From UBA5336 sp964415675 (GTDB lineage Bacteria > Pseudomonadota > Alphaproteobacteria > Caulobacterales > Hyphomonadaceae), in the NCBI GenBank assembly GCA_964415675.1, contig CAYQBG010000011.1, positions 62,001-126,000 on the forward strand: a stretch of DNA of 64,000 bases, in the 5' to 3' direction. Every line of letters starts with the position of its first letter. Within the stretch, counting starts at the first letter, position 1. This document shows, piece by piece, positions 36,879 to 45,469 of this stretch. Below the pieces are notes generated by a model. That model made no database searches and was not told the origin of the DNA. It saw only the letters and a list, made by a program, of their open reading frames with translations. Made by a program: the position numbers and the translations under genes.

Positions 36879-37852
36879 ATGTCCTTTTCCCAGGCTCAGG
36901 ATCTGATCCGGCTCGCACAGTTGGCTGCGGCAAGACGCGGCGGGATCAGCCTCGAGGAGATCGCGCTGGAATTCGGAGCGTTCCACCGGACAGCGGAGCG
37001 GATGACCGGCGCTCTGGAGTAGGCCTTCGGGAACGTCCTGCTAGAGGTTGGCGAGGACCGCAAACGACGCTGGCGCCTAATCGATCCGAGGCTCGACCGC
37101 CTGCAACTTCGCTACGGAACAGGGTGGAAGCCTTGGAGATCGCCGCTCGCGGGGCAGAGGCCGAGGGTCGACTGCGTCATGCCCGGGCCCTGGTCAAGTT
37201 GCGCGAGAGGCTGCTTGCTAAGGCGCCCTCGCGGTCCCGTATCGAGACTGACGCAGAGGCGGTTCTGACGGCAATGGGACAGGTCACGCGCCCTGGCCCG
37301 CGGGTCAGTATCGAGTCAGACGTGCTCGACGCGATCATCGAAGCGCTGCGCGGTCCCTTTCGGCTGCGCGTGAGCTACAACCGGGACGACGCAAGCCGCA
37401 TCCTCGAACCGCACGGCGTCTGGCGGGGCCACCGGACTTATCTGGCGGCCCGCGACCCTGCAAAGGCAGACGAGGTACGCAATTTCCGCATCGATCTGAT
37501 CCGCGATGCGGAAGTCTTGGACGAGAGCTTTGCGCTGCAGGACGGTTTCAACATGACGGATTACGCTGCGCGGTCCTTCGGAGTCTGGCTGGATCCCGAA
37601 CAGTATGGAGAGTTGATCTGGCGTTTCGCGCCCACGGCGCGTTCGGCCGCCGCGGGCTTCCGCTATCATCCCCGGCAGGTGCTCGAGCCGGAAGATGACG
37701 GCAGCCTTGTCGTGCGTTTCGAGGCGCCAGACTGGGTGGAGATGACCCGGTACCTTTACCAGTGGGGGGACAAGGTCGAGGTGATCGCCCCGGAGGCGCT
37801 CCGAGCGATGGTCGACGGATACCGCCGCTCCGATTTCCGCGCGATGCCGTGA
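36879..37852 (+). pseudogene. WYL-domain transcriptional regulator, broken
   Basis: The start at 36879 (MSFSQAQDLIRLAQLAAARRG) encodes the N-terminal helix-turn-helix of a WYL regulator. It is interrupted by TAG at 37020-37022, where the family continues with ALEDAF-like sequence. The following codons (RKRRWRLIDPRL) still fit, then a one-base net shift at about 37110-37130 moves the frame to VEALEIAARGAEAEGRL and the WYL and WCX regions to 37852. WYL proteins often repress phage-defence operons. The broken regulator lies 26 bases upstream of the HEPN-like gene. Confidence 0.75.
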
Positions 37853-37878
37853 ACGAAAATTCTAGACGGAGGAATTCG

Positions 37879-38544
37879 ATGGAAAACAGCCTGTCTTTCA
37901 GCGCCTTGAAGGAGAAGCAGCGCGCGATCCGCGCGGGCTTTCCCAAGACGATGGGTCTACGCGTGCATCGATCCATCAGCTGGATCGGACGAGCTGAGGC
38001 TTGCGGCGATGATCACGATGCACGCTTCATTTTTCTCTGGATCGCCTTCAACGCAGCCTATGCGGACGAGCGCGAATTCCAGTCGGTGGCGCCGGGGGAA
38101 AGGGCTGCCTTCGCCGACTACTTCGGCAAGCTGGTGGCGCGGGACGAAGAGCGGCGCATCTACGAGGCGTTATGGCAGCGGTTCTCGGGTCCGGTCCGGA
38201 CCCTCATGCAGAACCGTTTCGTCTTCAACCCGTTCTGGAAGCATCAGAACGGCATCGACGGATTCGAGGATTGGGAGCAGAGGTTCCGCTCATCCTCCCG
38301 GAGCTTCGCACAGTCGTTCCAGACTGGCGACAGCGTGCGTGTTCTCAGCTTCGTCTTTGACCGGCTCTACGTGCTGCGCAATCAGATGGTTCATGGTGGA
38401 TCGACCTGGAACAGCGGAGTGAACCGGGCACAGGTCCGCGATGGCGCAGCGATACTCGCATTCCTGCTCCCCGTTTTCGTCGATCTAATGATGGATAACC
38501 CGATGGAGGACTGGGGGCAGCCATTTTATCCCGTGGTCGAGTAG
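37879..38544 (+). CDS. HEPN-like protein (putative ribonuclease)
   Basis: A 221-residue, mostly helical protein ending with LYVLRNQMVHGGSTW. R167-N-x3-H172 fits the R-x4-H motif that forms the active site of HEPN ribonucleases, and the surrounding sequence resembles the Apea-like HEPN group. ATG 37879 has GGAGG five bases upstream. It follows the WYL pseudogene and is likely part of the same former operon. HEPN proteins occur in toxin-antitoxin and abortive-infection systems; no clear antitoxin partner is seen here. Assignment rests on the motif and helical character. Confidence 0.65.
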   Translation: MENSLSFSALKEKQRAIRAGFPKTMGLRVHRSISWIGRAEACGDDHDARFIFLWIAFNAAYADEREFQSVAPGERAAFADYFGKLVARDEERRIYEALWQRFSGPVRTLMQNRFVFNPFWKHQNGIDGFEDWEQRFRSSSRSFAQSFQTGDSVRVLSFVFDRLYVLRNQMVHGGSTWNSGVNRAQVRDGAAILAFLLPVFVDLMMDNPMEDWGQPFYPVVE

Positions 38545-38751
38545 CAGCGTCGGCCAGACAACGCGATGCTCTCGACCGTTAGCACACTCGCGCTTGCTCC
38601 CGCATCACCGCATAGTCGCTGAGCATTTCGGTGATCGCTGATCCTTCCGGAAGCAAATCTAGCGCGTTCTGACCGGGACCTGACTCGGTGCGGGATTCCC
38701 AGAAGGGCCGCATGCTGTTTCGAGAAGCTTCCTGGCAGCGCGGAGTTGAAC

Positions 38752-39442
38752 ATGGCGGCCTCATTGAGTGTGGACCTGCGCTGACGGGTTGTTCGGGGCA
38801 TTGAGGCTGAAGGGCTTTCGATCCGCGAAACCGGCCGTCGCTTCTGCATTGGCGAGAGCACGGCCAGCCGCGGGTACCGGCTCCGGCGCACGAGTGGCGA
38901 CGTTGTGCCCGGCCACAAGGGCAATCCTGGTCGCTCGCGCCTTGATGGCCACTCCACCTTCCTGCTCAAGATAATCGAAGCAGGCGGCAAGGACATCACG
39001 CTTGGCGAGATGGCGCAGCGTCTGGAGACGGAGCGCGGCCTTCTGGTCGATCCGTCGATGATCCACAACTGGCTGAAGAAGCGCGGGATCACATTAAAAA
39101 AGACAGGCCAAGCAGCTGAACAGGCCCGCGAAGATCTCGCCGCAGCTCGTGAGGCCTGGTTCGAGGGCCAGCCCGATCTCGACCCGGAAAGGCTGACCTT
39201 TATTGATGGTGAGGCGGACCGTGGCCGAAGGCCGCGTAAGCCGCCGAACGGTGCCTCGACGAAGATGGGGCGCCTGCGCGGTCGTGTGCCCACAGGCGAG
39301 CGCTGCCGCGCCTCACTGCCCCACGGCCACTGGAGTGATACGTCGAACGCCACCGGTTAGAGAGATGTCGAACACGACATTCACCGGAGCGTTGCGCATG
39401 AGTGGGCTGAACGCTCCAATGGTGCTCGATGGCACGATGTGA
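38752..39442 (+). pseudogene. IS630-family transposase fragment with several lesions
   Basis: The start at 38752 (MAASLSVDLR) is followed at once by a TGA, then by good IS630 sequence (RETGRRFCIGESTASR, VPGHKGNPGRSRLDGH, LTLGEM-like helices, LTFID catalytic aspartate). A 12-codon in-frame palindromic insertion lies between FID and GASTKMGRLRGR (39209-39249). A further insertion of about 37 bases after PHGHW (about 39335-39371) shifts the frame. The sequence then reads NTTFTGALRMSGLNAPMVLDGTM and stops. The last part with the final catalytic glutamate is missing. Confidence 0.85.
39209..39249. repeat. Short palindromic element, copy 2 (in frame in the transposase)
   Basis: The inner stem CGTGGCC/GGCCGCG around GAA is identical to the copy at 11676-11720. 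The outer stem is GGCGG (39213-39217) with CCGCC (39241-39245), whereas copy 1 has GACGGG/CCCGTC. The change is compensated on both arms. It adds codons for GEADRGRRPRKPPN to the transposase without shifting frame. Confidence 0.8.
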
Positions 39443-39900
39443 GCTAGTTCCAAAGGCCGTGCGGCCGATGCGGGTCGTGGTTTCCTGGCATGAGGTTCCA
39501 GGTCACCGTCTTAAACCTCCTCATGCGTTCCAACGGCTGATTGAGGGAACGTGGTGATAACGCCTCCATGTCTTAAACGTTACCGGCAGCCAGAACATGG
39601 CCCGCAACATGCTTAGGCGCCTGCTCACCCAGCCGGGTAATTGCCGAGAGCCGAGCCTCATGAATTGGCCCCATTGTGCCATCATAAACAAAGCGAAACA
39701 CTTTGCCGATTTGCCAGTCAGATATGTGGAGAATATTTAAGGTCATCCTTTATCCCTAATCGCATAGATATTTTTCCAATGTCTGGTTTTTGCGCCCGAA
39801 TCTGGCATCGGCTAAATACACTTATAGTTCGCGTCCGGCGAATTCCGAACCGTTGGCGGCGAACGATCTGGCCACCAAGTTGGGATCAAAGCGCAGCAAG
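39443..39900. other. 458-base gap, no recognised gene
   Basis: The region between the IS630 remnant and the end of the relaxase gene contains no convincing coding frame. Short frames on either strand carry no family signature that I recognise. It may hold further decayed insertion-sequence DNA. Confidence 0.35.
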
Positions 39901-41787
39901 TTACCGCCCCCTCCCCTTTCCAAGGGTCCAATTGATCCCCGCCTGGCGAACAACACCGCTGATCGCCTGGCCACGTGCCCGCTCCATCACGCCGCGCCAG
40001 GGGACAAGCGTCAGATCCCGCCCACGATCAATGACCGCGAGCCGACCGGCGGGCGTCTCGATCGTGCCTGCAAATCTACCTTCGATCCGACCCTTTTCTG
40101 GCGGAGGCTCAAAGGGTTTGCCGAACCGCTCGGCGGCAATCCGACCTGCGCTGTCGCGCCCCAGATTTCGAAGTCTTTCGGTCTGGTCATCGGTCAGCTG
40201 CCCGTCAGGAGACTTCAGTATCCCCCGCGCGACCAGCACCGCCCGGCGCTTGCCGGCAGCATCGTTCAGTTCCGCACCAAAGCCGATCCGGGCCGCGTTG
40301 AGGCGTTTTCCGTCAAGCCATGACAGTCCTTCAACGTGGACCTGGTCATCGAGGCTGACCCAGCTCTCCACCTCCATTTGTGCAGGCTGGCGATGCTGGC
40401 CCTTCAGGTGCCAGCGCTCGACCCGCTGGAGATGATCATTGGAGACCCTCCAGCTTCCGTCCCTGTAGCGTTCGACAATTCCGGCCCGCCTCAGCGCTTC
40501 AAGCCGTCGCACATGGGCTGCAACAAAGGTTGCGCCGGCGCGCGGGTCAGAGGCCTGGTGCAAGGCCGGAGAATAAAGCCCACCATGGCGTGAAGCGATA
40601 TCCGCCACGGTCCTGTCGGAAGGCTTTGGCGACGGGTCGTTTCGCGACAGCGAAACGATCATCCCGCTTTTAACGTCGGCATCGCTTGCGACCCCGACCT
40701 GTACTGCGCGCCCATCTGCGAGATCGACCACCGCGACAGCCTGATCATGCCCCTCTCCGGAGAGCCCTGTCCAGACAATCCGGCCCAGGAGGCGTTCAGG
40801 CTCACCCGCCTCCCCGCGAAACGGCCCATCGGGATCGAGTTTTCGTCCGGCCTTTTCTTTCATGGCGCGGTGAAGCGACTTGATGATGTCACCGCGTTCG
40901 CCGAGGGAGCGCAGCGTGGCTTCCATGTCTGGCGCGAGCCGCCAGCGCCCGCGTCCCTCCTCATTTGCGAGGCCGAGCGCTCGCAACTTGCTCAGCCGCG
41001 CCAGGTGAACCCTGCGCCAGGCCGGTGATCCATCACCGATCTTCAGCGCGCCGTCAGGACCCGCCAGCTTGCGAAGCGCCCGGTCGATCCGTGTGTGCCT
41101 GTCAGCGCCTGTCTCCCGGGCAAGTTTCAGGTCGCGCTCATGCCGGGTTTCTGGTCCCAGTTCACGGGTGACCTGCGCCTCGGCGCGTTCGCGAATCCCG
41201 TGGGAAATATAGCGCCTTGGCATAACCAGATCGCGCCCGTCCTCACGCACCCCCCGGATGGCAATATGGGCATGGGGATGCTCAGTGTTTGTGTGGACCG
41301 CCGCCACCCAGTCGAGCCGCGTGCCGAGATCGGTTTCCATGCCCGACATGAGCTCGCGCACATGGGATTTGAGATCGCCTATTTCTTGGCCGTCCTCGGG
41401 CGAGACGATCAGCCGGAAGTGATGCCGGTCTCTGGCGGCGCTGCGAACAAAGCTTTCGGTGTCTGCCTCGTCGCCGAGGGCATCAAACAGTCTGCCCCGA
41501 TCGCCGGGCTCAACAGCACCGTCCCGCGAGAGGTATCTCAAATGTTCAGACAGAGCCTTTGCCGAGGAGCCCGCCATGCGCACAAAGCGGGCCTTCACGA
41601 TGACGCGGCGCTGGAAGCTCCCCTTGCTGCTCCTGCGAGCGGGCGACCTCTGTCCGCCTCGGCCAGGACCGGCCTTCGAGGCTGCGGCCCTGGCCCTGGA
41701 CAGGAAACTTTTGGCCCGGCCATAACCGCCTCCCGCGCGCGGCCGCCCCATGCGTGGCTCGAAGGGATTGTCCGGACGGTCTTCCAT
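39901..41787 (-). CDS. Relaxase/mobilisation nuclease with DUF3363 (VirD2-like)
   Basis: A 628-residue relaxase that should nick the ICE at its oriT and pilot the strand into the recipient. The N-terminal part has a candidate catalytic tyrosine (HLRYLSRDG, Y85) and the metal-binding histidine motif HTNTEHPHAHIAIRG (H165, H170, H172, H174). Residues 260-628 are the DUF3363 region. The frame is complete. It is followed upstream in transcription by traF, DUF2840 and the AlpA-like gene, the conserved processing module of this ICE type. Confidence 0.92.
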   Translation of the reverse strand: MEDRPDNPFEPRMGRPRAGGGYGRAKSFLSRARAAASKAGPGRGGQRSPARRSSKGSFQRRVIVKARFVRMAGSSAKALSEHLRYLSRDGAVEPGDRGRLFDALGDEADTESFVRSAARDRHHFRLIVSPEDGQEIGDLKSHVRELMSGMETDLGTRLDWVAAVHTNTEHPHAHIAIRGVREDGRDLVMPRRYISHGIRERAEAQVTRELGPETRHERDLKLARETGADRHTRIDRALRKLAGPDGALKIGDGSPAWRRVHLARLSKLRALGLANEEGRGRWRLAPDMEATLRSLGERGDIIKSLHRAMKEKAGRKLDPDGPFRGEAGEPERLLGRIVWTGLSGEGHDQAVAVVDLADGRAVQVGVASDADVKSGMIVSLSRNDPSPKPSDRTVADIASRHGGLYSPALHQASDPRAGATFVAAHVRRLEALRRAGIVERYRDGSWRVSNDHLQRVERWHLKGQHRQPAQMEVESWVSLDDQVHVEGLSWLDGKRLNAARIGFGAELNDAAGKRRAVLVARGILKSPDGQLTDDQTERLRNLGRDSAGRIAAERFGKPFEPPPEKGRIEGRFAGTIETPAGRLAVIDRGRDLTLVPWRGVMERARGQAISGVVRQAGINWTLGKGRGR

Positions 41788-41789
41788 AC

Positions 41790-42521
41790 TCAGGAATCGC
41801 AGGAAGTCGGGTGAAACGGCGTGAAATGGCGCTGCGCTAAAGCACTGATCTCGCTCAGAAATAGATCTGATCGCAGCGCTGCGGAGGTTTCAACAGCGCC
41901 CTTAAAACTGATGTGCAGACAACGCACTAAGCCACCAGCAGCGCTGGGGCCTTTTATCTTGCCCTGCGCGCCCCAAGCCCGCGCCCCTGCCCCATCTCCC
42001 ACTTTGCCCGACCGGTCCCGGCCCAGATAAACGGCTTCGCCGATCACCAGCGACAGCGGCACTTCACCGAAGTACCGGCTGTCGAAGGATTTGGCGATGG
42101 CATCGGAAAGCAGCAGCACATGACCCTCGGCCACCGTTCGGCAGCCGGGCTCGAGGCGTGGCAGCTCGCGTCCGGAACTGTCCTCCAATGCCAATGAGAA
42201 GTCTGTTTCGCGGACCGTTAAGCTGTCTTCACGCACGCAATACACATCTCCCGGCACCGCCCAGACCGTCTTGATGACGGGCGTCCCTCGCGGGAGGTAT
42301 CGACGCCCGTCAGCAAGCCGTTCAGCCTCATCCGTCAGGCTTGAGGCCACGAGCATTCCGGCAGAAATCTCAGCGCCGGGATAGATCCTGTACCAGCCGA
42401 TGGGGGCACTGGGCGAAGGGTTGTAAATCAGCCGGGGGTCTGGTTTCCAGAGTACCGACAGGCCCAGCAGCGCCAGTCCCAAAGCCGAGGCGAAGAACAG
42501 GACCAGGTGTTTCAGGCGCAT
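41790..42521 (-). CDS. traF: TraF, S26-family conjugation peptidase
   Basis: A 243-residue membrane-anchored protease with an N-terminal transmembrane helix (residues 5-25), a serine in SPSAPIGWYRI near residue 38 and a catalytic lysine in LPRGTPVIKTVWAVPGD near residue 84. TraF matures the TrbC pilin in related systems. The C-terminal tail of about 60 residues beyond VYLGRD is longer than usual. It overlaps DUF2840 and ends 2 bases before the relaxase ATG. Confidence 0.9.
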   Translation of the reverse strand: MRLKHLVLFFASALGLALLGLSVLWKPDPRLIYNPSPSAPIGWYRIYPGAEISAGMLVASSLTDEAERLADGRRYLPRGTPVIKTVWAVPGDVYCVREDSLTVRETDFSLALEDSSGRELPRLEPGCRTVAEGHVLLLSDAIAKSFDSRYFGEVPLSLVIGEAVYLGRDRSGKVGDGAGARAWGAQGKIKGPSAAGGLVRCLHISFKGAVETSAALRSDLFLSEISALAQRHFTPFHPTSCDS

Positions 42522-42955
42522 CTCTGGACCGCCCTTTCAATGGCTGAGCGGACCGGCAGTTGCATGGCGTGGCGCGCCCCGATCAGGCGCCAGTCGGCTG
42601 CCGAAATCGCCCCGGGTTCGCCGTCTCTTCCGATCTCATCAATGAGCGCAAACAATGCCCTTACGGGTCCCGGTCCCCGCGCAGAACAGAGAATGTCTGC
42701 GCCGGGTCGGATGCCCGGCCAAGAGGACAGCCAGGCCGTTCCGTCACCCGCCCCCAGCACCGCCAAGGACCAGTGCGAGGTGCCGTATCGTCCCTTCGTC
42801 CACCGCTCATAGGCAAACACCTGCCCTGGTGAAAACACCGCGCCCGAGCGTCGCCAGTCGAGGCGGATGATGCGCTGTGGCGCACCAAAGATCAGACGGT
42901 GGTTGCGATGGTTCTTCCTCCAGGACAGGTGCACAAAGGTCAGGCGATCAGCCAT
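42512..42955 (-). CDS. DUF2840 family protein
   Basis: A 147-residue protein (MADRLTFVHLSWRKNHRNHRL, GTSHWSLAVLGAGD, RPGADILCSARGPGPVRALF) with the DUF2840 pattern. It is found only with relaxase/traF modules of ICEs and its function is unknown. The start at 42955 overlaps the end of the AlpA-like gene by 8 bases. ParA and RepA genes, often inserted between these two in related elements, are absent. Confidence 0.85.
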   Translation of the reverse strand: MADRLTFVHLSWRKNHRNHRLIFGAPQRIIRLDWRRSGAVFSPGQVFAYERWTKGRYGTSHWSLAVLGAGDGTAWLSSWPGIRPGADILCSARGPGPVRALFALIDEIGRDGEPGAISAADWRLIGARHAMQLPVRSAIERAVQRCA

Positions 42956-43166
42956 GACCGCGCATGCCCTTGCCGTCGGAAAACGCCCTGAGATCATCAA
43001 TATGGTAGACGACGCGTCCGCCATGCCTGCGCCAGTCCGGACCCGCACCGGCCCAGCGCCAGTTATCGAGCGTCCTGCGCTCCAATCTCAGATACTCGGC
43101 GGCCTCATTCACGGTGAGAAACGGGCTCTGCCTGCCATTCGAACCGGGTTGCAGCATGGTCTTCAT
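42948..43166 (-). CDS. AlpA/excisionase-like helix-turn-helix protein
   Basis: A 72-residue winged HTH protein (LTVNEAAEYLRLERRTLDNWRWAG, then RRHGGRVVYHIDDLRAF) of the HTH_17 type. Such proteins act as excisionases or transcription activators of integrase or transfer genes. It is the first gene of the relaxase operon. The palindromes at 43249-43279 lie about 80 bases upstream and may be its own or another regulator's site. Confidence 0.88.
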   Translation of the reverse strand: MKTMLQPGSNGRQSPFLTVNEAAEYLRLERRTLDNWRWAGAGPDWRRHGGRVVYHIDDLRAFSDGKGMRGHG

Positions 43167-43248
43167 CCTTCATTTCAAGCCGCTGCGCGGAATTCACAAA
43201 GCGTGACGCAGCGAGAAGAATTGGGACGAGAAATGCTGGTTAACGCGA

Positions 43249-43279
43249 GTGTGAAAACAAGCGTTTGCACGCTTCACAC
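43249..43279. promoter_or_regulatory. Nested palindrome upstream of the relaxase operon
   Basis: An inner perfect repeat AAGCGT-TTGC-ACGCTT (43259-43274) sits inside an outer repeat GTGTGAA (43249-43255) / TTCACAC (43273-43279). It lies in the spacer before the AlpA-like gene. It is a good candidate for a regulator binding site or a transfer-related site; which one is unknown. Confidence 0.5.
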
Positions 43280-43355
43280 CCCTGTTAAGTACACTGATTT
43301 TACTTGATATTCCCTGCTCCCCCTGAATGGCAGACCTTGGTCTTTCGCGCAAGAA

Positions 43356-43388
43356 GAACCGCCCCGGAATTCCTCTCCGGGGCGGCTC
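43356..43388 (-). terminator. Rho-independent terminator of the second DUF736 gene
   Basis: CCGCCCCGG (43359-43367) and CCGGGGCGG (43377-43385) form a strong 9-bp stem. On the minus strand it is followed by TTCTTCTTG. It lies about 20 bases after the DUF736 stop. Confidence 0.7.
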
Positions 43389-43408
43389 GTTTGAGATGGA
43401 TCGTACCG

Positions 43409-43732
43409 CTAGTCCCGGGGGTTCCAGAGGATCACGTGGCGCCCCTTTTTGCCTTTCACAGGCGCGAGGTTCGCGTAGATCTTGCGCGGGCCGATCTGCG
43501 GGTCTGCCAGGGTGATCGAGACATATTCGCGCCCCGAGGCCTTGGCTTTGCGAAGCCATCCGCCGCCGATTTCGGTCGAGGTTTCTCCGGCGAAGATGCG
43601 GTAGTCGGGCTGGCCGTCGGCGGCTTTCTCCGCGTTCTTCTCGATGCGGATGGCAGCGGTGAGGTTCATCATTGCAAGAGCGCCTTCGAAGCCGGTCTTG
43701 GTTTCGCTGACATATCCGAGTGCGTTGGCCAT
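43409..43732 (-). CDS. DUF736 family protein (second copy)
   Basis: A 107-residue DUF736 protein (MANALGYVSETKTGFEGALAMM, then GGGWLRKAKASGREYVSITL). The ATG at 43732 is preceded by AAAGGAA, and the upstream extension is not coding. It differs clearly from the copy at 18983, which rules out a recent duplication. A large conserved-looking hairpin lies about 120 bases upstream. Confidence 0.88.
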   Translation of the reverse strand: MANALGYVSETKTGFEGALAMMNLTAAIRIEKNAEKAADGQPDYRIFAGETSTEIGGGWLRKAKASGREYVSITLADPQIGPRKIYANLAPVKGKKGRHVILWNPRD

Positions 43733-44551
43733 GGTGATAGTTCCTTTCGTTTCCATGTCGCCTGAGGGACCCCTTGTCCCCGTCGACGCCGGACCGAAAG
43801 GACGGCGCAGGGCGGGCCTGAACCGCCCCGCGGGCGCAGCGCAGCGGAGCACCGGCCCGGAGAAGAATTTTGCTGCGCGAGGAGCCGCTAAGCGGCGGGG
43901 AAAATTCTTCGCAAGGGCCGGTTTCAAGGCCCGACAGGCGTCGTCCAGGTCACACGGCATGAGACGGGAACGAGGGGGGCGAAGCGCATCAATCGGAAAC
44001 GGATGAACAGACGCTGGCCGACATCTCGTATTGACCTAAGCGAGACTTTATCAGGCAGAGTTTGGCCCAAAACTGCCTTAGGCCGGGTCCAATCGTTCGT
44101 CCGACTCTGAAGCCATTCTGGACAGTTGCGCTCTGTCACTTTGCTATCCACAACGGAGGTGCTCCACGCGCGACCACGAGGCCCCTGTCGGCCGATCGTA
44201 CTGCGAGCACATCCACGGCTGAGGGCGTCGTTTGCTGCTTGGACAGGGAGGTGTGCTTGTTCCCTGCAATCCTCATGCTCTCAAAAACATGTGGAGCGGC
44301 GGCGGGTCGAAAGATGTTCGCCCATGCCCATCGATTGGGCAGAAGGCGTGCGCTTCCGGCAATGTTGCGCTTGGGGCTTGTATTGCTCACGATTTCTTTC
44401 GATATATGAAATATCTTTGCGCCGCCCGAGTCGGGTTTGCGTGACCGCCACCGGTGCCGCTGTGCAGACCAAGCCAGAACTATTGGGGACCTTGCCGCGT
44501 TTCTGATCGTATTGGCATTGGATAGATTGGTTCGACAGTCAAAGGAATAGC
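43733..44551. other. 819-base non-coding stretch at the right end of the ICE
   Basis: No gene is seen. The first 200 bases are very GC-rich and palindromic: GGGCGG/CCGCCC at 43810-43828 and the long hairpin at 43852-43921. The remainder (43930-44520) contains only short frames without family signatures. The element probably ends here, but I found no repeat of the dusA 5' end. Confidence 0.5.
43852..43921. promoter_or_regulatory. Long composite hairpin upstream of DUF736
   Basis: Three nested perfect stems share one centre: CCGGCCC (43852-43858)/GGGCCGG (43915-43921), GAAGAATTTT (43862-43871)/AAAATTCTTC (43901-43910), and GCCGCT (43884-43889)/AGCGGC (43891-43896). A 70-base structure of this kind near the ICE end could be an origin of transfer or replication, a protein-binding site, or a structured RNA leader for the DUF736 gene. 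Which one is not shown by the sequence. Confidence 0.6.
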
Positions 44552-45469
44552 ATGAATAGAGACATTATCATTACCTGCGCAGTCACCGGCTCCGGAGACA
44601 CTGCGGATCGCTCACCCCAAGTGCCTGTAACACCGAAGGAGATTGCCGAGGCCTCGATCGAGGCAGCGAAGGCCGGTGCCGCAGTGGCCCATATCCATGT
44701 GCGCGATCCGAAGACCGGGGCCCCGAGCCGTGACACCGCGCTCTACCGCGAAGTCGTGGACCGGATCCGCAGTGCCGACACCGATGTGGTGATCAACCTC
44801 ACCACGGGCATGGGGGGTGATCTTTACCTCGGGCCCGATGAGGACCCGCTGGCGCTTGAGGACGACACTGATCTTGTCGGACAGATCGAGCGGATGGAGC
44901 ATGTCGAGGCGCTACTGCCTGAGATCTGCTCGCTTGACTGCGGCTCGTTCAACTATCCGGGTGGCAATTATGTCTATGTTTCCACGCCGGACATGCTGCG
45001 GATCGGGGCCAAACGGCTGCAGAAAAATGGGGTGAAGCCGGAGCTCGAGGTATTTGAGCTCGGCCACATCTCGTTTGCCAAGCAGATGATGAAAGAGGGC
45101 TTGCTCGATGCGCCGCCATTATTCCAGGTCTGCATGGGTGTGCGCTGGGCGGCCGAGGCGACGCCGCGCAATTTCATGACCATGGTGGAGAACTTGCCCG
45201 AAGACGCGAACTGGGCCGGATTTGCGCTCGGCGCGCTCGAAATGCCGATGGTGGCCCAGGCAGCGCTGCTTGGCGGCCACGTCCGTGTGGGACTGGAAGA
45301 CAATCTCTATCTTGAAAAGGGCAAGTTCGCGTCGAATGCCCAGCTTGTGGAACGCGCGCGGAAGATCGTCGAGAATATGGGCGCCAAGGTGCAGTCCCCG
45401 ACCGAAGCGCGAGCGACACTGAACGTCACGAAGCAGGCCGCGCCCGCGTTGATGAGGAAGTCAGTATGA
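44552..45469 (+). CDS. Beta-keto acid cleavage enzyme (BKACE, DUF849), dehydrocarnitine-type
   Basis: A 305-residue zinc enzyme that exchanges a beta-keto acid with acetyl-CoA to give acetoacetate and a new acyl-CoA. Zinc ligands H47 and H49 are in AHIHVRD. TTGMGGDLYLG and VRVGLEDNLYL also match the family. The N-terminus (TCAVTGSGDTADRSPQVPVTP) resembles the group acting on 3-dehydrocarnitine. AAAGGAA precedes the ATG. Its stop overlaps the start of the thioesterase gene (GTATGA), so the two are translated together. With a BCCT transporter next door, 3-dehydrocarnitine is the favoured substrate, giving betainyl-CoA. Confidence 0.85.
   Translation: MNRDIIITCAVTGSGDTADRSPQVPVTPKEIAEASIEAAKAGAAVAHIHVRDPKTGAPSRDTALYREVVDRIRSADTDVVINLTTGMGGDLYLGPDEDPLALEDDTDLVGQIERMEHVEALLPEICSLDCGSFNYPGGNYVYVSTPDMLRIGAKRLQKNGVKPELEVFELGHISFAKQMMKEGLLDAPPLFQVCMGVRWAAEATPRNFMTMVENLPEDANWAGFALGALEMPMVAQAALLGGHVRVGLEDNLYLEKGKFASNAQLVERARKIVENMGAKVQSPTEARATLNVTKQAAPALMRKSV

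Larger units (their letters stand above)
8313..43925. mobile_element. Putative dusA-integrated integrative conjugative element (approximate extent)
   Basis: The element runs from the dusA 5' end, where the integrase lies, through the Trb mating-pair operon, coupling protein, relaxase and a terminal DUF736 with hairpin. A dusA-end integrase, a full Trb set (18.2-31 kb), a DUF3363 relaxase module (39.9-43.2 kb) and toxin-antitoxin, nuclease and IS cargo all fit an ICE. The right attachment site was not found. The right end is set after the hairpin at 43852-43921, and the 12.5-17.8 kb module could be a separate insertion. The true end may lie anywhere up to about 44.5 kb or beyond. Confidence 0.5.

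Noticed and set aside
37020..37022. TAG in the WYL gene considered as recoding
   Set aside because: A separate frameshift lies about 100 bases downstream, so ordinary decay is simpler than recoding.
38526..39353. 275-residue minus-strand frame
   Set aside because: It is antisense to the IS630 transposase remnant, whose plus-strand motifs are clear.
39336..39372. 37-base insertion in the IS630 remnant considered as a third palindromic element copy
   Set aside because: It lacks the GGCCGAAGGCC core and shows only a weak local duplication of GTCGAAC and CACCGG.
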